A stretch of 64,000 nt of DNA. Source: Asinibacterium sp. OR53 (GTDB lineage: Bacteria; Bacteroidota; Bacteroidia; Chitinophagales; Chitinophagaceae). Both the position numbers and the translations under genes were made by a program. Positions 1 to 8,953 of the stretch are shown here, piece by piece. A model generated the notes under the pieces. It was not told where the DNA came from and searched no databases. It was given only the letters and a program-made list of their open reading frames with translations. Numbering within the stretch: the first letter of the stretch is position 1; the number at the start of each line of letters is the position of its first letter. Where the stretch lies: assembly GCF_000515315.1 (NCBI RefSeq), contig NZ_KI911562.1:124001-188000 (forward strand). The letters run 5' to 3'.

Positions 1-599
1 ATGAACATGAGCAGTAAAGAAGTAGCGCCGGTGAGCAAGGCATTGGAAAGATTCGCCGGCATGATCAGCGCGCAGATGATGAGCACGGGTGTTACCACCG
101 GAAGGAATCCTTTTTTGAAGTCCTTGATCATTTCCTGCTTTTTACTCAGCATCCTGGATATATACATAAACAATGCCAGCTTGGCCAGGTCACTGGTCTG
201 TATGGTAAGGTTGATGATGGGCAGTTTGATCCAGCGGCTGCCATCGTTGATCTTCGCTCCGAAAAACAATGTATAGATCAGCAGGGGGATGGAAAGCAGG
301 AACAGGATCGTAGCCACACGCGAGAACAACGTATAGTTGATGCGATGCAGGAAATAGATCAGCAACACACCTATCATGGTAAATGAAACCTGCTTGAACA
401 GGTAAATGCTGGTATTCCCTTTATACATCTTATAGGCCAACGATCCCGTAGCGCTGTATACCACCAGTATGGAAACCAGTGATAACAGCACTACGATGCC
501 CCAGATAAACTTATCTCCCCTCGTGCGGTACACGAGCTGGTTGCGCATGCCTTCCACCGAAGGCATTTGAGAGAACAGTTTATCTTTTGTTTCAATCAT
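1..599 (-). CDS. ftsW: FtsW, lipid II polymerase of the divisome (N-terminal part, cut by window edge)
   Basis: I translated the minus strand from an ATG at 599-597. It gives about 199 residues of a multi-pass membrane protein of the SEDS family, open at the window start. After a cytoplasmic N-terminus come hydrophobic segments starting near residue 33 (FIWGIVVLLSLVSILVVYSA), then the family signature around GSRWIKLP and IQTSDLAKLALFMYIS. FtsW polymerises lipid II into septal peptidoglycan together with FtsI. It starts 3 bp after the murD stop, so it is co-transcribed with the dcw genes. RodA is the alternative SEDS protein, but the position after murD favours FtsW. The C-terminal half lies outside the window. 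Confidence 0.9.
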   Translation of the reverse strand, partial: MIETKDKLFSQMPSVEGMRNQLVYRTRGDKFIWGIVVLLSLVSILVVYSATGSLAYKMYKGNTSIYLFKQVSFTMIGVLLIYFLHRINYTLFSRVATILFLLSIPLLIYTLFFGAKINDGSRWIKLPIINLTIQTSDLAKLALFMYISRMLSKKQEMIKDFKKGFLPVVTPVLIICALIMPANLSNALLTGATSLLLMF

Positions 600-602
600 G
601 TT

Positions 603-1946
603 TTATAGTTCTTTTACAGCATCTTTAAACTGCTTACCTCTGTCTTCATAATTTTTGAACAGGTCGAAGCTGGCGCAGGCCGGACTCAACAATACCACAT
701 CACCTTTTGCAGCCAGTTTGAAAGAAGCGTTCACCGCTTTCTTGGCACTATCGGTTTCAATGATCACCGGAACAATATCTTTAAAAGCGGCTATGATCTT
801 TTTGTTATCAACCCCCATACATACGATCGCTTTTACGTGATCCTTTACCAGGTCGTTCAGTAAAGCGTAATCGTTTCCCTTGTCCGTACCGCCCAATATC
901 AGTACGGTGGGTTTGTTCATACTTTCCAGCGCATACCAGGTGCTGTTCACATTGGTTGCTTTGCTGTCGTTGATGAATTCAACGCCCCTTACCATGGCCA
1001 CGAATTCCATCCGGTGTTCCAGGCTATGGAAATCCTTCACGGCTTCGCGTATCTTTTCCTTTCGGATACCAATGGTGGTTGCGGCAATACCTGCTGCCAT
1101 AGTATTGTAGTTATTGTGTTTACCTTTTAACGCAAAGTCATAAATGCTCATGCTTACGCGTTCGTCCTGTATTCTTAGCATCATCTGGTCGCCTTTGATG
1201 TAGCCGCCTTTTTTTACTTCGTGTTTCATAGAGAATGGTAATGGGTTAGTATGGATGGTTAGTAAAGTCAAATGGTTCATGATCACTTCATCGTCTGCAC
1301 AGTAAATGAAATAATCGTTCATGGTCTGGTTCTGGATGATCCGAAACTTACTGTTGATGTAATTCTCGAACTGGTATTCATACCTGTCGAGATGGTCTTC
1401 CGTGATATTCAACAACACACTTACATCGGGCCGGAAATCTTTGATATCATCCAGTTGAAAAGAGCTGATCTCAGCTACATACCATTGTTTAGGATCTTCT
1501 GCCACTTGTTTGGCAAAAGAGTAGCCGATATTGCCTACCATGGCGCAATCGAGACCCGCTGTTTTGCAGATATGATAAGTAAGCGCCGTAGTGGTACTCT
1601 TTCCATTGCTGCCCGTGATGGCAATGATCTTGCTATCGCCTTTGAAACGGTACGCCAGTTCTATCTCGCTGATCACCGGTATTCCTTTGGCCCTGATCTG
1701 TTTTACCAGTTCGTTTTTTTCAGGAATACCCGGACTCTTCATCACTTCACTGGCGTTCAGTACCAGTTCCACAGTATGCTGCCCTTCTTCAAATGCTATA
1801 TTGTTTTCAATGAGCTCTTGTTTGTATTTGTCTTTGATGGCTCCTCCATCGCTCACAAACACGTCGTATCCTTTTTGTTTACCTAGTAAAGCAGCACCTA
1901 CACCGCTCTCTCCTCCACCTAATATGATTAGTCTGTGTTTGTTCAT
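603..1946 (-). CDS. murD: UDP-N-acetylmuramoyl-L-alanine--D-glutamate ligase
   Basis: This 447-residue cytoplasmic Mur ligase adds D-glutamate to UDP-MurNAc-L-Ala. An N-terminal Rossmann-like UDP-binding part (ILGGGESGVGAAL) is followed by the ATP-binding P-loop TGSNGKSTTT at about residues 111-120. The central-domain motif EHRMEFV and the NDSKATN motif are both present, and the length is normal for MurD. It lies between mraY and ftsW in the usual dcw order. The 99 bp separating it from the mraY stop are almost filled by a palindromic repeat, so the operon is read through that element or restarts after it. Confidence 0.97.
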   Translation of the reverse strand: MNKHRLIILGGGESGVGAALLGKQKGYDVFVSDGGAIKDKYKQELIENNIAFEEGQHTVELVLNASEVMKSPGIPEKNELVKQIRAKGIPVISEIELAYRFKGDSKIIAITGSNGKSTTTALTYHICKTAGLDCAMVGNIGYSFAKQVAEDPKQWYVAEISSFQLDDIKDFRPDVSVLLNITEDHLDRYEYQFENYINSKFRIIQNQTMNDYFIYCADDEVIMNHLTLLTIHTNPLPFSMKHEVKKGGYIKGDQMMLRIQDERVSMSIYDFALKGKHNNYNTMAAGIAATTIGIRKEKIREAVKDFHSLEHRMEFVAMVRGVEFINDSKATNVNSTWYALESMNKPTVLILGGTDKGNDYALLNDLVKDHVKAIVCMGVDNKKIIAAFKDIVPVIIETDSAKKAVNASFKLAAKGDVVLLSPACASFDLFKNYEDRGKQFKDAVKEL

Positions 1947-1963
1947 TTTTTCTTTTTTTCTCC

Positions 1964-2042
1964 CGTCATCCTGAGCGAGCGAAGCGAGTCGAAGGACCTG
2001 CTGAGCATTCGGTCAGATCCCTCGGCTGCGCTCGGGATGACG
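1964..2042. repeat. REP-like palindromic repeat, copy 1 (B-A' arms)
   Basis: The element begins CGTCATCCTGAGCGAGCGAA and ends with GGATGACG, so its outer ends are inverted. Each half is itself an imperfect palindrome (GAGCGAGCGAAGCGAGTC on the left, CCCTCGGCTGCGCTCGGG on the right). It fills the murD-mraY gap and stops 3 bp before the mraY stop codon. The same unit recurs eight more times in the first 39 kb of the window. Confidence 0.9.
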
Positions 2043-2045
2043 ATC

Positions 2046-3365
2046 CTATCTAATTTTCAACGTCACAATCGAGGCAATCATCAGCAATACCGTTACAATC
2101 CAAAACCGCAGCACGATCTTATTTTCATGAAACCCTTTTTTCTGGTAATGGTGATGGAGCGGACTCATCAGGAACACCCGCCTGCCTTCCCCGTATTTCT
2201 TCTTCGTGTATTTGAAATAAGAAACCTGTATGATCACGCTCAGGTTCTCTACCAGGAACACACCGCAGAAAATGGGTATCAGCCATTCTTTCCGCACGAT
2301 CACCGCCAGTGATGCGATGATACCTCCCAATGCCAGGCTGCCCGTATCACCCATGAACACCTGCGCGGGATAGGCGTTGTACCAGAGAAACCCGATGCAC
2401 GCACCTACAAAAGCGCCCACGAATATGGACAGCTCACCCAGGTTAGGTATGTACATGATGTTGAGGTAATCGGCGAACTTATAGTTACCACTCAAATACA
2501 CGAACAAACCGATGCCCGCACCAATGATGGCGCTGGTGCCCGCGGCGAGTCCATCAAGTCCATCCGTAAGGTTAGCGCCGTTACTCACTGCCGTAATGAT
2601 CAGCGTGATGATGATGGTATAAATGATCCATGTGTATTTCTCCGCGCCTTCACCTATCCAGGTGAGCAGCCTGCTGTAGTTGAACTCGTGGTTCTTTACA
2701 AAAGGAATGGTAGTGATGGGCGTTTTCACTCGAACGAATTTTCTTTCCACCCCATCTATCTTCTTCACTACAATGTTGGAGTCTTTGGCAAAATGTTCCC
2801 CCCTGTGCAGCACGCTGTCTTTCACAAAGACATTCCCAATCACTTCCCGCTCTACCGTAACCGCATTACTGAAGTAAAGGGTAGTGCTGATGATGATACC
2901 CAGACCGATCTGCCCGATGATCTTGGAAACACCGGCCAGTCCGTCGCTGTCTTTCTTTTTATAGGTTTCGCCCTTGGCCTGTGCCGCTTTGCGTGCGCGT
3001 ATTTTGAAGTGGTCATCCAGGAAACCGATCACACCCAGCCATACCGTACACAATACCATCAGGCGTATGTACACTTTATCGAGGTTGGCGAACAAAAGTG
3101 TAGGCACCAGGATGCTCAGCAATATGATGATGCCCCCCATGGTGGGTGTTCCTTTTTTCTGTGTCTGTCCTTCCAGTCCCAGGTCACGCACACTCTCGCC
3201 AATCTGTTTTCGTTGCAGGAATAGAATAACTCGTTTACCATATACCGTAGCAATCAACAGCGACAACAAAATGGCCATCGCAATCCTGAACGTAAGGAAC
3301 TGGAACATCCCCGCTCCGGGAACGTTGAATGTTTGTTTCAGCCAGGTGAATAATTGGTACAGCAT
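2046..3365 (-). CDS. mraY: Phospho-N-acetylmuramoyl-pentapeptide transferase
   Basis: MraY transfers phospho-MurNAc-pentapeptide to undecaprenyl phosphate, making lipid I at the inner membrane. Family motifs are intact: KGTPTMGG near residue 71, the Asp pair LDDHFK near 117, [10 protein letters not shown] near 265, [12 protein letters not shown], and the [10 protein letters not shown] loop near the C-terminus. At 439 residues it is longer than the roughly 360 of E. coli MraY. The extra length is a hydrophilic stretch at about residues 168-240 between transmembrane segments, which I believe is common in Bacteroidota. It starts 6 bp after the murE stop. Confidence 0.97.
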   Translation of the reverse strand: MLYQLFTWLKQTFNVPGAGMFQFLTFRIAMAILLSLLIATVYGKRVILFLQRKQIGESVRDLGLEGQTQKKGTPTMGGIIILLSILVPTLLFANLDKVYIRLMVLCTVWLGVIGFLDDHFKIRARKAAQAKGETYKKKDSDGLAGVSKIIGQIGLGIIISTTLYFSNAVTVEREVIGNVFVKDSVLHRGEHFAKDSNIVVKKIDGVERKFVRVKTPITTIPFVKNHEFNYSRLLTWIGEGAEKYTWIIYTIIITLIITAVSNGANLTDGLDGLAAGTSAIIGAGIGLFVYLSGNYKFADYLNIMYIPNLGELSIFVGAFVGACIGFLWYNAYPAQVFMGDTGSLALGGIIASLAVIVRKEWLIPIFCGVFLVENLSVIIQVSYFKYTKKKYGEGRRVFLMSPLHHHYQKKGFHENKIVLRFWIVTVLLMIASIVTLKIR

Positions 3366-3371
3366 AAGGTT

Positions 3372-4835
3372 TTATTTATTCAACAGTTCGAACATTTCTT
3401 GTAACACTTGTTTATCATCAAACGGATGTTTCACGCCGCCGATGTCCTGGTACTTCTCATGTCCTTTTCCTGCCACCAGTATGATATCATCTTCATTCGC
3501 AAAACTCACCGCCGTTTTGATCGCTTCTTTTCTATCCACTATGGAGATGTATTTTCTTTTCGCTGCACTCGACAACCCCTCTTCCATATCCCTCAATATC
3601 TGTGAAGCGTCTTCTGTGCGGGGGTTGTCGCTGGTGAAGATCACTTTGTCGCTCAGGTCACAGGCAGACTGCGCCATCACCGGCCGCTTGGTCTTATCCC
3701 TGTCGCCACCACAACCTACTACCGTAATGATCTGTTCGTGTCCTTTGCGCAGTTTGCGTATGGTGGTCAATACATTTTCCAATGCATCGGGCGTATGTGC
3801 ATAGTCAACAATACCAATGATCAGCCCGCCGCTGATGATATAATCGAACCGGCCTTCCGCCCCGGTGAGCATACTCAGCTTCACCAGCACTTTCTCCTTG
3901 TCTTCTCCCAAACACATCGCCGCGCCGTATACTGCCAGCAGGTTGTATGCGTTGAACTCACCAATCAGCCTGAAATGCACTTCCTGGTCATTCACCAGCA
4001 TCACCAGTCCGGTCAGCGCATTCTCCAGTATTTTTCCTTTGAAGGCAGAAAGCGTTTTCAGGCTGTAGAAATATTTTTTAGCGTGTGTGTTCTGCAGCAT
4101 CACTTCCCCCCGCTTATCATCGGCGTTTGAAACGGCGAAAGCGGTAGCCGGTAAATGATCGAAGAAACTTTTCTTCACACGTATGTATTCATCGAATGTT
4201 TTATGGTAATCGAGGTGGTCGTGTGTGATATTGCTGAACAAGGCCCCGGTAAACTGCAGCCCGGTAATGCGATGCTGGTGGATGGCGTGGCTGCTGCACT
4301 CCATAAATACATGCGTACATCCTTCGTCGTGCATCTGTTTGAGCAAAGCATTCAGGCTCACCGCATCGGGTGTGGTATGTGTTGCGGGGATGATCTTGTC
4401 GCCGATCTGGTTTTGCACCGTGCTTACCAACCCGCAAGTGTATCCCAGCTGTGTAAACAATTTGAACAACAGGGTGGCGATGGTTGTTTTGCCATTCGTA
4501 CCGGTAACCCCCACCAGCTTCATTTTCAGCGATGGCTCCCCATAGAACTGGTGCGCCATATAAGCCACCGATTCATGCGTGTTGCTGGTTTGCAGGTACG
4601 TCACGCCGTCTGACATCACTTCCGGCATCTCTTCGCATACAATAGCAACAGCTCCTGCTTCCACCGCGTTGTAAATAAAGCGGTGTCCGTCAGACGCGGC
4701 GCCGCGGATGGCTACGAACACAGAGCCTGCACTTACATGGCGCGAGTCGATCTGTATGTCTTTCACTTCAACTGCCGTGCTACCATGCACCTGGGTCAGG
4801 TGCACTTTATACAATATGTCTTGCAGTTTTGCCAT
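3372..4835 (-). CDS. murE: UDP-MurNAc-tripeptide synthetase (meso-diaminopimelate-adding)
   Basis: This 487-residue Mur ligase adds the third stem-peptide residue. The ATP-binding loop TGTNGKTT is at about 111-118, and the KGHEKYQ motif lies near the C-terminus. The substrate motif DNPR occurs within TSDNPRTEDAS; in this family DNPR marks enzymes using meso-diaminopimelate rather than lysine, so a Gram-negative-type stem peptide is expected. The gene lies 3 bp from ftsI upstream and 6 bp from mraY downstream, consistent with one transcript. Confidence 0.97.
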   Translation of the reverse strand: MAKLQDILYKVHLTQVHGSTAVEVKDIQIDSRHVSAGSVFVAIRGAASDGHRFIYNAVEAGAVAIVCEEMPEVMSDGVTYLQTSNTHESVAYMAHQFYGEPSLKMKLVGVTGTNGKTTIATLLFKLFTQLGYTCGLVSTVQNQIGDKIIPATHTTPDAVSLNALLKQMHDEGCTHVFMECSSHAIHQHRITGLQFTGALFSNITHDHLDYHKTFDEYIRVKKSFFDHLPATAFAVSNADDKRGEVMLQNTHAKKYFYSLKTLSAFKGKILENALTGLVMLVNDQEVHFRLIGEFNAYNLLAVYGAAMCLGEDKEKVLVKLSMLTGAEGRFDYIISGGLIIGIVDYAHTPDALENVLTTIRKLRKGHEQIITVVGCGGDRDKTKRPVMAQSACDLSDKVIFTSDNPRTEDASQILRDMEEGLSSAAKRKYISIVDRKEAIKTAVSFANEDDIILVAGKGHEKYQDIGGVKHPFDDKQVLQEMFELLNK

Positions 4836-4838
4836 TGT

Positions 4839-6950
4839 TTAATTCAGTTCTATTGTTACCAGTTGCCCTTTTGCGATCATTTGTCCGGCTGCAATGGATT
4901 GGGTAGTTACTTTCCCTCTTCCATTCGCTTTTATTTTCAAACCCATGTTCTCGCAGAGGTATACCACATCTTTCAGTCCCATCCCTTTCAACTGCGGCAT
5001 CAATTTTTCGTCAACGGTTTTGGGTTGCATCACCGCCCCCATAGGCTTGCCACCGAAATCAACCCACTCGTTCACGCTCTCGGGAGTATCTTTATATGGT
5101 ATCTTCAAGGTTCTCGCCACACAGGCCATCTCTTGTTTCAAACCAGTATAATTAAAGCTGCTGCTGTCATTTTTCTTCCATTCACTTTCTTTCTTCACAG
5201 GCTGCCGCACATAACTGCTGTACAACCTGTCCGCTATCTCTTTGAACACCGGCGCCGCTACAGAAGCGCCATGGTGAAACAATGCATGCGGCTTGTTCTT
5301 GATCACTACTACGCAGGTAAACTGCGGGTCATCGGCAGGGAAATAACCTGCAAAGGATGACTGGTATATCTGATCTGCATACCCCCTGTTGTTATCCGCC
5401 ATCAGCGCTGTACCTGTTTTACCGGCCACTGCATAAGGTGTGTTCTTGAAAACGCCCGCCGCCGTTCCCGCTGTGCAAACGCCTTCGAGACAGGATTTCA
5501 GTTCCTGCAGGGTTTGATCGCTGCATATCTTTTCTTCCACTACCACCGGTTCAACACTGCGCAGCAATAAGCCTTCTTCTTTGATGGCGCTTACGAGATA
5601 AGGCTTCATCATTTTACCACCGTTGGCGACTGCGTTGTACAACACCAGGGTTTGGAGCGGACTTACCGACAGGTTATAACCGAAAGCCATCCAGGGTAAT
5701 GTAGTAGGCCCCCAGTACCTGCTGCCGGGTTTGTAGATCACCGGTCTTTTTTCACCCGCCAAGTCAATACCTGTAATGGTATCAACACGCATTCTTTTCA
5801 GGTGGCGGATGAACTGACCGGGCGCAGATCCAAAACCTGCAAGGGTAAGTTTTGCCATACCTACATTCGAACTGAGTTCAAAGGCGCGCTTCACCGTTAC
5901 TTCTCCCGGCGGATGCTCTTCGCTGTCGAACACTGTTTGACCTGCTACTTTCCAGCTCCCCTGCTCGAGGTTCACCATTTGATTCAAAGAAACTTTTCTG
6001 TCTTCCAGTAAAGCCATCAGCGTGGCCAGCTTAAAAGTTGATCCGGGCTCCGAAGGCGTGATGGCATAATTGAAATCTTCCCAATAACTACCATCACTGC
6101 GCTTGCCCAGATTGGCAATGGCTTTGATCTTGCCTGTTTTCGTTTCCATCACAATAGCGCAACCATGTTCCGCTTCATTCTTTATCAACATCCGCATCAA
6201 TGCATTCTCCGCCACTTCCTGTATGAAAACATCTATCGTGCTTACAATGTCCTTGCCGGTTTCAGGCTCTACTTCATAGTTATCATTCACCGGCACATTC
6301 ACGCCTCCTGCTATGGAGCGCACCAGCTGCTTGCCATTCCTTCCTTTGAGCACGCTGTCGTAAGTCATTTCCAATCCTACCTTATTCGAGTCACGCGCCA
6401 GGCCGATCGTTCTGAACGCCAGCATCTGGTATGGGTTGAGTCGTATGGTGCGTTCACTGGCAATCATCCCGCTCTTGTATTTGCCCTGTCTGAACAGCGG
6501 AAAACTGCGCAGGGTCTGGTATTGCCTGAAGGATATTTTTTTCTTCAGGGGGAAATAAGCGCTGCTCTCGCGATAACCTTGCTTAAGCAATTGCTTGTAT
6601 TCACCGGCCGACATATCTCCGAAGAGATTGGATAAACAATAACTCAAAGAGTCTATATTCTCGCGAAAACGCTGACCGTTCTTTTCGCGAAGGGCCGCCA
6701 CCCTGAAATCCATGTAGATGTCGAATTGCGGAATGCTGGTGCTCAGCATCTGACCGTCTTCACTATAAATGGTTCCGCGCTCCGCATCTATCTCCACTAT
6801 TTTCTGGTGCAGACTGTCGCTCATGCTGCGCCAGTATTTTCCCTGCACCTGTTGGATGTACACCGCTTTGGCAAACACTGCAACACATACCACTACCACC
6901 AGTATATAACTGAGGTAGACTCTCCATAGTATGTCGCGTTTTACTTCCAT
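4839..6950 (-). CDS. ftsI: Penicillin-binding protein FtsI/PBP3 (septal transpeptidase) with C-terminal PASTA domain
   Basis: A class B penicillin-binding protein of 703 residues. An N-terminal membrane anchor (about residues 11-32) precedes a PBP dimerisation domain and the transpeptidase domain. The catalytic motifs are visible: STFK with Ser304, SSN at 360-362 and KTGTA from 511. A PASTA-like domain at about 640-703 ends the protein. It cross-links septal peptidoglycan with FtsW. It sits between ftsL and murE with gaps of 2-3 bp. PASTA domains are familiar from Gram-positive PBPs, and in my knowledge this FtsI/PASTA form is also common in Bacteroidota. Confidence 0.96.
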   Translation of the reverse strand: MEVKRDILWRVYLSYILVVVVCVAVFAKAVYIQQVQGKYWRSMSDSLHQKIVEIDAERGTIYSEDGQMLSTSIPQFDIYMDFRVAALREKNGQRFRENIDSLSYCLSNLFGDMSAGEYKQLLKQGYRESSAYFPLKKKISFRQYQTLRSFPLFRQGKYKSGMIASERTIRLNPYQMLAFRTIGLARDSNKVGLEMTYDSVLKGRNGKQLVRSIAGGVNVPVNDNYEVEPETGKDIVSTIDVFIQEVAENALMRMLIKNEAEHGCAIVMETKTGKIKAIANLGKRSDGSYWEDFNYAITPSEPGSTFKLATLMALLEDRKVSLNQMVNLEQGSWKVAGQTVFDSEEHPPGEVTVKRAFELSSNVGMAKLTLAGFGSAPGQFIRHLKRMRVDTITGIDLAGEKRPVIYKPGSRYWGPTTLPWMAFGYNLSVSPLQTLVLYNAVANGGKMMKPYLVSAIKEEGLLLRSVEPVVVEEKICSDQTLQELKSCLEGVCTAGTAAGVFKNTPYAVAGKTGTALMADNNRGYADQIYQSSFAGYFPADDPQFTCVVVIKNKPHALFHHGASVAAPVFKEIADRLYSSYVRQPVKKESEWKKNDSSSFNYTGLKQEMACVARTLKIPYKDTPESVNEWVDFGGKPMGAVMQPKTVDEKLMPQLKGMGLKDVVYLCENMGLKIKANGRGKVTTQSIAAGQMIAKGQLVTIELN

Positions 6951-6952
6951 GT

Positions 6953-7273
6953 TTACTTTTCCGCCTTAAGACGTTGCGGCATTTCCCTCACTACTTTCAA
7001 CCCCAACGGCTCGGCCGCTTTCACTACTTGTTCTTCCTCACTTCTGTACATCACTTCACTCTTGATCGTTTTGTATTCGTATTGCAATTCTTTCAGTTCA
7101 CTCGTGGTGCTGGTGATCTTGCGCATGGTTCTGTCTGCCAGGTGACCGTTTGCGATGTATGCTACAGCCAATACCGACAAGAACAGGAAGAAGGGAATAT
7201 TCTTCGTGATCCACTGGTAATTCAATAACCCTTTCAGCGGGTTCTTGTTGGTGGTATTGTTCGTTTTTTCCAT
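6953..7273 (-). CDS. ftsL: FtsL-like divisome membrane protein
   Basis: This 106-residue bitopic protein has a short cytoplasmic N-terminus, one transmembrane segment (about residues 27-45, IPFFLFLSVLAVAYIANG) and a periplasmic helical part rich in Glu and Lys that could form a coiled coil. Sequence conservation is weak in FtsL, so the call rests on topology, length and position between rsmH and ftsI, where FtsL is found in dcw clusters. It would act as a scaffold with FtsB and FtsQ for FtsWI. Its start lies just past a palindromic repeat that fills the gap to rsmH. Confidence 0.85.
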   Translation of the reverse strand: MEKTNNTTNKNPLKGLLNYQWITKNIPFFLFLSVLAVAYIANGHLADRTMRKITSTTSELKELQYEYKTIKSEVMYRSEEEQVVKAAEPLGLKVVREMPQRLKAEK

Positions 7274-7286
7274 GTTTCATTCTTAT

Positions 7287-7365
7287 CGTCACCCCGAGCG
7301 CAGCCGAGGGGCCTCATGAAGCATTCAGCAGCTCCTTCGACTCGCTTCGCTCGCTCAGGATGACG
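7287..7365. repeat. REP-like palindromic repeat, copy 2 (A-B' arms); supplies the rsmH stop
   Basis: This copy runs from CGTCACCCCGAGCGCAGCCG to CAGGATGACG and fills the gap between ftsL and rsmH. Relative to copy 1 the two arms are in the opposite order. Its last 11 bp overlap the 3' end of rsmH: the stop codon (7355-7357) and the final codons of that gene are repeat sequence. Confidence 0.9.
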
Positions 7366-8266
7366 TTCTTTCAGCCACTCTTAACTTCGCACTCCTGCTC
7401 CTGCTGTTCCTCTTCAACTCTTCATCATTTGCAGTGATTGGTTTTTTGGTAATCACTTTCAACACTTCTTCTTTCACCACAGGCAACAAGGGGTTATCGG
7501 GTGTTTCATCGAAACTTCCCTGGCGGAAAAAATTTTTCACCATCCTGTCTTCTATGGAATGAAAAGTGATGATGGCTACACGGCCACCCGGTTTCAACAC
7601 AGCAGGGACCTGCTGTAACATTTCCTGTAATGCACCCATTTCGTCGTTCACTTCCATCCGGAGAGCCTGGAATACCTGTGCCAGGTACTTATTGGGATTT
7701 CCCTTTACTACCGGAGCGATCAGTGATTTGAATTGTTCAATAGTGGCCACCTGCAAATGACTTCTTTGTTGTACGATCTGGCGCGCCAGCGTTTTGGCGT
7801 TCGACACTTCACCATATTGCTCAAACAACTTGTGCAGCCGCTGCTCAGTGTAGGTACGAATAATATCAGCAGCAGATACGGGCTGCCGCCTGTCCATACG
7901 CATATCGAGCGGACCGGCAAAGCGCGTTGAAAAGCCGCGGTCGCCTTCATCGAACTGGTGACTGCTCACACCCAGGTCGGCCAGAATACCATCTACTGCA
8001 GTCACTTTGTGCAATCGCAAAAAGCGTTGCAGGTGACGGAAATTCTGCGGCACAAAAACCACGCGTTCATCGTTCGGAATATTTCGCTGCGCATCTGCAT
8101 CCTGGTCAAACGCAAACAATTTCCCGTTTTCGTTCAACTGTTCCAGGATACCCCTGCTATGCCCACCGCCGCCAAACGTGCAATCCACATACACGCCATC
8201 GGCTTTAATGGCCAAACCGTTCAACGTTTCATGATAGAGGACGGGTATGTGATAATCGTTGTTCAT
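7355..8266 (-). CDS. rsmH: 16S rRNA (cytosine(1402)-N(4))-methyltransferase RsmH
   Basis: A 303-residue SAM-dependent methyltransferase that modifies C1402 of 16S rRNA. It opens with HIPVLYHETLNGL and the SAM-binding DCTFGGGGHSRGIL, followed by the RsmH-specific GILADLGVSSHQFDEGDRGF and GPLDMRMD. The gene is the second of the dcw cluster, 1 bp after the mraZ stop. The extreme C-terminus is unusual in origin: the last residues (TSS) and the TGA stop are read from the right arm of a palindromic repeat. Confidence 0.97.
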   Translation of the reverse strand: MNNDYHIPVLYHETLNGLAIKADGVYVDCTFGGGGHSRGILEQLNENGKLFAFDQDADAQRNIPNDERVVFVPQNFRHLQRFLRLHKVTAVDGILADLGVSSHQFDEGDRGFSTRFAGPLDMRMDRRQPVSAADIIRTYTEQRLHKLFEQYGEVSNAKTLARQIVQQRSHLQVATIEQFKSLIAPVVKGNPNKYLAQVFQALRMEVNDEMGALQEMLQQVPAVLKPGGRVAIITFHSIEDRMVKNFFRQGSFDETPDNPLLPVVKEEVLKVITKKPITANDEELKRNSRSRSAKLRVAERTSS

Positions 8267-8267
8267 A

Positions 8268-8714
8268 TCACAGGTCCTTCATCACTTCGTGTGCCAGATC
8301 ACTGAATCCTTCCGGAGAAAAATCCTCAAAGAGCTGTTTGTACTTACCGGCATCCCAGATCTCAAACCGGTCAAGGGCCGCGGCCAGGACTATATCCTTG
8401 CTCAGGCTGGCGAATTCCTTCAGCGAAGCGGGCAGCAACATACGGCCGGCGCTATCGAGCTCCACCTCTGTTGCCCCGCCCAGGAACTGACGACGGAATT
8501 GGCGTACCTTGGGGTCGAAATCATTCAACTGGCTGATCTTGGCAATAATCAATTCCCAACTTTTGAGCGGGTACAGCGTGAGGCATTTTTCGAAACCACG
8601 GCTGATGATGAAACGCCCTTCTCCTTCCGGTAACTGTTTTTTCAGTCCGCCGGGAAGCAGGAAGCGACCTTTCGCATCTACCGTAGCCTCATATTCGCCG
8701 TGAAAACCGTTCAT
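8268..8714 (-). CDS. mraZ: Transcriptional regulator MraZ
   Basis: MraZ is a DNA-binding AbrB-fold protein that represses the dcw operon and opens it here. I chose the ATG at 8714-8712, giving 148 residues beginning MNGFHGEYEATVDAKGRFLL, because MraZ proteins begin with this FxGEYE segment and are about 150 long. An in-frame start at 8795 would add 27 unrelated residues and run through the putative operator. Two AbrB-like halves are visible: DAKGRFLLPGGLK near residue 14 and DSAGRMLLPASLKEFA in the second half. No strong ribosome-binding site precedes it. Confidence 0.94.
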   Translation of the reverse strand: MNGFHGEYEATVDAKGRFLLPGGLKKQLPEGEGRFIISRGFEKCLTLYPLKSWELIIAKISQLNDFDPKVRQFRRQFLGGATEVELDSAGRMLLPASLKEFASLSKDIVLAAALDRFEIWDAGKYKQLFEDFSPEGFSDLAHEVMKDL

Positions 8715-8739
8715 TTGTTGATAAATATTACCAAGATTA

Positions 8740-8773
8740 CCACTTGTTGACACAAAATAACACTTTTTCCCAC
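8740..8773 (-). promoter_or_regulatory. Putative MraZ operator: four GTG boxes at exact 10-bp spacing
   Basis: On the minus strand upstream of mraZ the sequence reads GTGGGAAAAA, GTGTTATTTT, GTGTCAACAA, GTGGTAATCT in succession. On the plus strand the CAC triplets start at 8771, 8761, 8751 and 8741. MraZ in E. coli is known to bind direct TGGGN repeats separated by 5 bp, a 10-bp period. The phasing and the place, 26-60 bp before the mraZ start, fit autoregulation. The G-run is degenerate in the two middle boxes, so binding is inferred. Confidence 0.72.
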
Positions 8774-8883
8774 TTTTAGCGAAGAAATGGGACATTTGTA
8801 TTTATCCACAAAAAGGATAAGCCTCAAAGGCTTACAGGTATTGAATTTGCTCGATTTTTGGGCGTTTCACCCCTGCGCAAATT

Positions 8884-8933
8884 GTGAATTAGTGTGAATA
8901 ACCGGTGAATTACCACCATTTTTATGTGATTAA
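8884..8933 (+). promoter_or_regulatory. Phased GTGAWTWA direct repeats upstream of queA
   Basis: GTGAATTA occurs at 8884-8891, GTGAATAA at 8894-8901, GTGAATTA again at 8905-8912 and GTGATTAA at 8926-8933. The start-to-start distances are 10, 11 and 21 bp, which would place all copies on one DNA face. The array ends about 20 bp before the queA ATG. It could be an operator for queA or for the divergent dcw promoter. The protein that binds it is unknown. Confidence 0.4.
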
Positions 8934-8953
8934 CCTCATCAGGTCCGCGTTTT

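Noticed and set aside
8802-8810. A perfect E. coli-type DnaA box, TTATCCACA, with an inverted GGATAA nearby
   Set aside because: Only one box occurs. A 9-base match on either strand is expected about once per 130 kb by chance, and there is no AT-rich unwinding element or dnaA/dnaN gene, so an origin is not supported.
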